Both the position numbers and the translations under genes were made by a program. Positions 60,915-64,000 of a DNA stretch of 64,000 nucleotides are shown piece by piece (within the stretch, counting starts at the first letter, position 1; the number at the start of each line of letters is the position of its first letter). Below the pieces are notes generated by a model. It made no database searches, was not told the DNA's origin, and worked only from the letters and a program-made list of their open reading frames with translations. The stretch covers positions 2,188,469-2,252,468 of the forward strand of contig NZ_KE650771.1 in the NCBI RefSeq assembly GCF_000447295.1, given 5' to 3'. The DNA comes from Fischerella sp. PCC 9431. Lineage in GTDB: Bacteria; Cyanobacteriota; Cyanobacteriia; Cyanobacteriales; Nostocaceae.

Positions 60915-61553
60915 CTACACAATAGCAGGTGGCAGTAAATTTTCACCCAAGTAGATAGCGCGTATATCTGTTGGTAATTTGTCCTCTAGCATACGATAAC
61001 CTTCTTGGAGAAAATTTGCTACTTCGTTGGGTGCGATCGCTTCTCCTTCAGCTTGTAGATAGGCTGCGATTCTGGTTTCGCTCCATTGGAATGTTTGAGC
61101 CATCAACACCATCAAGCGTAATATTGGTGTCATTTGATCCAATGCTTGTTCTAAATAACACCATAGCGGTACAGAAGTGGCTTTGAGGGAATAATGAATT
61201 GCTTCAGTCGGAGGAAGTTCAATCTCGTTGATGCAGCAAGCAGTCTGATTAATTAGCCAATTTTGTAAAGTCAGACTTTCCCTACCAGGTTGAGTGCTAC
61301 CGAGATTAAATCCAGCTAATTCATAGTAGATATGTCGCCAAGTTAGGGCAAATAAATAATCTGCTTGCACAGGCGATCGCGCCGAATGACGAATCACTGT
61401 ATAAACTATGGGGCTATAACGGCAAAAAATGGCTGTAAAGTATCTTCCCGACTCTGGATGTTGCTGGAACAACCTGACGAGTTCTGGATCAGTGTGATGA
61501 AACAGTGATTTCACTAGGGGATGATTAGCTTCAGGAAAATGAGGTATTTGCAC
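60915..61553 (-). CDS. Divergent sigma-70-like protein
   Basis: Protein of 212 aa. The first part (about 20-85, PELVRLFQQHPESGRYFTAI, then SPVQADYLFALTWRHIYYEL) resembles sigma region 2, and the last part (LDQMTPILRLMVLMAQTFQW then SETRIAAYLQ and EGYRMLEDKL) resembles region 4 with its helix-turn-helix. The spacing fits an ECF-type sigma factor, but the core-binding and -10 recognition residues are poorly conserved. Divergent members of this kind occur in cyanobacteria. No anti-sigma factor is adjacent; the TPR gene follows on the same strand after 79 bp. Confidence 0.5.
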   Translation of the reverse strand: MQIPHFPEANHPLVKSLFHHTDPELVRLFQQHPESGRYFTAIFCRYSPIVYTVIRHSARSPVQADYLFALTWRHIYYELAGFNLGSTQPGRESLTLQNWLINQTACCINEIELPPTEAIHYSLKATSVPLWCYLEQALDQMTPILRLMVLMAQTFQWSETRIAAYLQAEGEAIAPNEVANFLQEGYRMLEDKLPTDIRAIYLGENLLPPAIV

Positions 61554-61756
61554 AGTCCGAATCAGCTTATGTTGTTAGAATTAACTTAGCAATAGCAATC
61601 TTTAGTAATTAATCGCCTAGTTTTTTGGTGTAAGCCTGTTTTTGAGCTAACACCAAGGTAGGCTAGCAGTTGGTAAACTAGAAATAAAGACTTTAATTTA
61701 AGTCATAATTTACAAAACAAAAGCAACTCCCTTATATATAATTCCCGATTCTGTTC

Positions 61757-62347
61757 ATGTTTATAGCAAGTGTGACACCATTCTTGGTTAATACGTATAC
61801 TTTTGGCTCTTTTTTGCCTTCCATACCACTAGATAGCCTTTTCTCTACCCAAGGCATAATGGTGATGCTACTAGCAGCTTATGCTGGCGCTATGTGGATG
61901 TTCCTTACCAGTGCGCCAAAGGTGTATACCGTTATGGTGTCGGATCTGGAAATTGCACGACAGTTGTATGAAGGACTCCTAGATTTACCAGCAGCAGAAG
62001 TGCCGCTACACTACTACTACAATTATGAACAAACTATAGGCGCAACAGGAGTTGATCCGCTTTATTTAGGAAGTAGTCCTTCCTTTGCTAACAAAATGTC
62101 AAATGGAAGTGAAGGACTTTGGTATCAACTTAAGAAAAACATTCAGTTGCATGTAATTACAGGAGCTAGTTTAGGTACCAAAAATCAACAACGCCATGTT
62201 TGCTTTGACCACGAATGTATGGAAATAATTTTAATGCGGGTAGAAGTGCGGGGGTTGAAATTCAAAATTCGCAGCAGAAAACCCTTGAACTTTTTGGTCA
62301 AAGACTACGAAGGGCGAATTATTGAGATGGCTGAAGTAGCAAATTAG
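61757..62347 (+). CDS. Membrane-anchored VOC/glyoxalase-like protein
   Basis: Protein of 196 aa with one or two hydrophobic segments at the N terminus (TQGIMVMLLAAYAGAMWMFL) and a soluble domain from about residue 55. That domain has the beta-alpha-beta pattern of the vicinal oxygen chelate fold (VYTVMVSDLEIARQLYEGLL at its start; FLVKDYEGRIIEMAEV at its end), but metal ligands are not obvious. The function is unknown. Spaced 309 bp before the Spo0M-like gene on the same strand. Confidence 0.6.
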   Translation: MFIASVTPFLVNTYTFGSFLPSIPLDSLFSTQGIMVMLLAAYAGAMWMFLTSAPKVYTVMVSDLEIARQLYEGLLDLPAAEVPLHYYYNYEQTIGATGVDPLYLGSSPSFANKMSNGSEGLWYQLKKNIQLHVITGASLGTKNQQRHVCFDHECMEIILMRVEVRGLKFKIRSRKPLNFLVKDYEGRIIEMAEVAN

Positions 62348-62368
62348 TCTCTTTTAAAGAGTCAATGG

Positions 62369-62428
62369 TAGAGACGCAATTATACTCTTACCTTGAAGCC
62401 GCTCTTACGAGCGTCTATGCGTATGTAC
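62369..62428. repeat. Dispersed 58-bp repeat, copy 2
   Basis: Same order of words as 8255-8312 (GACGC, TTATACTCTTACCTTGAAGC, CGCTCTTACGAGCG, GTATGTAC) with a few substitutions. It lies just after a gene, as copy 1 does. Confidence 0.75.
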
Positions 62429-62656
62429 AATAGTTAAAATCAATTGTCAAGATTTATTCTCCCCATGTCTTAAATGCAACATTGGCAAGGGGTGATAATT
62501 ATTATTAGCCACTAAGCTAAGTAAAAATTTTTTCACAATCACTTTTTTTCGGAAAATCATAGCTTGCTTCTGTAGCTACAGAAGGTTGTTTTGATATGAC
62601 ACTCAAGTGTTTAGCAGCCTAAAATAGAGCAAATTTGCAGGAGTAAGCAAAAAAGA

Positions 62657-63421
62657 ATGTTCAAAAAAATGTTAGCAAGCGTTGGTATTGGTGCAGCTAA
62701 AGTTGATACACGTATTTTTAACGCTTCAGTTGTTCCTGGTGATGTATTGGAAGGAGAAGTTTACATCATTGGTGGTGATATAGCTCAGGATATAAATGAT
62801 ATTTATTTAAAGCTTGCTACCGAATATGAGCGGGAAGTTGATGATTCTACCGTTCATGAAGAATGCGTAATGGTCGATTATCGCTTGCTAGAACGGTTGA
62901 CTGTCCAGCCAAAAGAAGAAATTGTAGTACCATTTGCCTTGGAATTACCCTATGAAATGCCCTTAACAATGGGTAGAATACCAGTATATATCCGTACAGG
63001 CTTGGATATTAAGACAGCTATCAACCCCAGAGATAGAGATGTTTTAGAAGTTAGACCACATCCACTGATGCAGCGAGTATTTGCAGCAGTTGAAAGATTA
63101 GGTTTTCACTTGCATAAAGTAGATTGTGAATATACACATGCTTTTGGTGGTTCTTATCCCTTTGTCCAAGAATTTGAGTTCAAACCTGGTGGAGAATATA
63201 GAAATTATCTAGACGAGTTGGAAATTATTTTCCGTTTACATCCAGAGGAATTAGAAGTGTTACTGGAAATTGATAAACGGGCCCGTGGTTTTGGAGGGTG
63301 GTTAAATGAAGCTTTTGATTTAGATGAGCGCTATGCACGTTTTTATCTGCCAGAATCAGATTTAGATCAGGTAGACGTAGAAGCGATGATTGATGATATT
63401 CTTCGCAGCCATATCCACTAA
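62657..63421 (+). CDS. Spo0M / arrestin-like sporulation-control family protein
   Basis: Soluble protein of 254 aa starting MFKKMLASVGIGAAKVDTRI. It has the two-lobed beta-sandwich pattern of Spo0M proteins (VVPGDVLEGEVYIIGGDIAQ, LPYEMPLTMGRIPVYIRTGL, then a C-terminal lobe with EFEFKPGG and RGFGGWLNEAF). In Bacillus Spo0M affects sporulation and cell division; in cyanobacteria the role is unknown. ATG is preceded by GCAGGAG with good spacing. Confidence 0.88.
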   Translation: MFKKMLASVGIGAAKVDTRIFNASVVPGDVLEGEVYIIGGDIAQDINDIYLKLATEYEREVDDSTVHEECVMVDYRLLERLTVQPKEEIVVPFALELPYEMPLTMGRIPVYIRTGLDIKTAINPRDRDVLEVRPHPLMQRVFAAVERLGFHLHKVDCEYTHAFGGSYPFVQEFEFKPGGEYRNYLDELEIIFRLHPEELEVLLEIDKRARGFGGWLNEAFDLDERYARFYLPESDLDQVDVEAMIDDILRSHIH

Positions 63422-63533
63422 TTTTTGTAGACTTTTTGTGAAGGATAACAGGATTTTTATAGATATAGCATTCCTAAATCATTTATGAACAAATAGAAAC
63501 CGGAATTTTTGAAAAAAGCCGGTTTCTAATATA

Positions 63534-64000
63534 TTAATTACCACCTACATTCATAGCAGCTAAAAATGCTTTTTGGCTAACGTCTTTGTAAACAGTATCT
63601 AAATATTTCATAGCTAGATCAGCAGCAGTTAAACTTGCAAGATTTTCCTCTTCTTTAGCAAGAGGAATTGAGCCTAAAACATCCAACACTGTTTCAGTAG
63701 TGGATGGTGCAATCACTACTAAAGAAGATTCTAATGGCTCATGATATTGCCAAAAAGATTCTAGATTGACAGAATATTGAGTATGTGAAGCCAACTCTTT
63801 GTCATCTGGAGTTTGGTCTGTTGTGACTTCAATATTCGTACTACGTAACTGACGTAAATTGCTAATAATTTGCTCTTTAGTGCGTCCCCGCAATTGAAAG
63901 AGTACAAAAGGATCTTCACTAAAGCGATCGCCTAACTGATAGTAAACTGCTGCAATATGTTTACAGGGATTTGCTTTATCAGGACAAGAACATCTACTGT
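63534..64000 (-). CDS. SWIM zinc-finger protein, 3' part (cut by window end)
   Basis: The reading frame is open from the right edge of the window to the stop at 63534; a TTG at 63891-63893 is internal, not the start. The visible part begins with a SWIM motif, C-S-C-P followed by C-K-H (CSCPDKANPCKHIAAVYYQL), which binds zinc and DNA or protein. The C-terminal 120 residues are helical without known motif. In cyanobacteria such genes often lie next to SNF2-type helicases; the upstream neighbour is outside this window. Confidence 0.8.
   Translation of the reverse strand, partial: SRCSCPDKANPCKHIAAVYYQLGDRFSEDPFVLFQLRGRTKEQIISNLRQLRSTNIEVTTDQTPDDKELASHTQYSVNLESFWQYHEPLESSLVVIAPSTTETVLDVLGSIPLAKEEENLASLTAADLAMKYLDTVYKDVSQKAFLAAMNVGGN

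Overview
The window is chromosomal DNA of a filamentous, heterocyst-forming cyanobacterium (Nostocales: Nostoc, Calothrix, Tolypothrix or Scytonema type). The grounds are an rpoC split into rpoC1 and rpoC2, many GCGATCGC (HIP1) octamers, hetC and hetP, a Crr7-type NDH-1 factor, a pheophorbide-oxygenase-like Rieske protein and abundant short tandem repeats. Genus and species cannot be fixed from the sequence alone.

Layout. 1-7 kb: repeat-rich spacer, two tandem PAS-type histidine kinases (the first with a decayed ATP site), a GT87-like membrane protein and tRNA-Thr(UGU). 7-13 kb: argF, lexA with its own LexA box, then a helicase / 57-aa protein / DndD-like ATPase cassette. 13-15.6 kb (minus strand): a DUF3082 protein, ispE and rsmA. 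15.6-21.4 kb: an accessory region dense in repeats, holding a TIR-coiled-coil-FGE/lectin-fold protein and a membrane-anchored relative; the 3' ends of both look like variable regions of a diversity-generating retroelement (DGR). 21.4-26.9 kb: geosmin synthase followed by two family-2B encapsulin shell proteins with inserted cyclic-nucleotide-binding-like domains. 26.9-29 kb: a universal stress protein and hisD. 29.7-41.1 kb (minus strand): rpsT, tatD, rpoB, rpoC1, rpoC2 and a strong terminator.

41.4-50 kb: a small hypothetical gene, a GIY-YIG-like protein, the Rieske oxygenase, and the heterocyst cluster hetC, an HlyD-like adaptor and hetP (minus strand). 50.8-64 kb: a GH116 glucosidase, ppk1, two response regulators (one GGDEF), a 59-aa gene, a DUF2854 protein, crr7, a TPR protein, a sigma-like protein, a VOC-like membrane protein, a Spo0M/arrestin protein and a SWIM zinc-finger gene cut by the window end.

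Most notable systems: (1) geoA with twin family-2B shell genes, suggesting terpene synthesis inside a protein compartment, with a dispersed hairpin element between the shell genes; (2) two candidate remote DGR target genes sharing a coiled-coil, one carrying a TIR effector, with no reverse transcriptase nearby; (3) a helicase/57-aa/DndD-like cassette without the rest of Dnd; (4) hetC-HlyD-hetP, where HetC has an intact C39 peptidase but altered ABC signature and H-loop; (5) GC-rich repeats inserted in frame in three unrelated proteins. All assignments are from reading the sequence; no database search was run.
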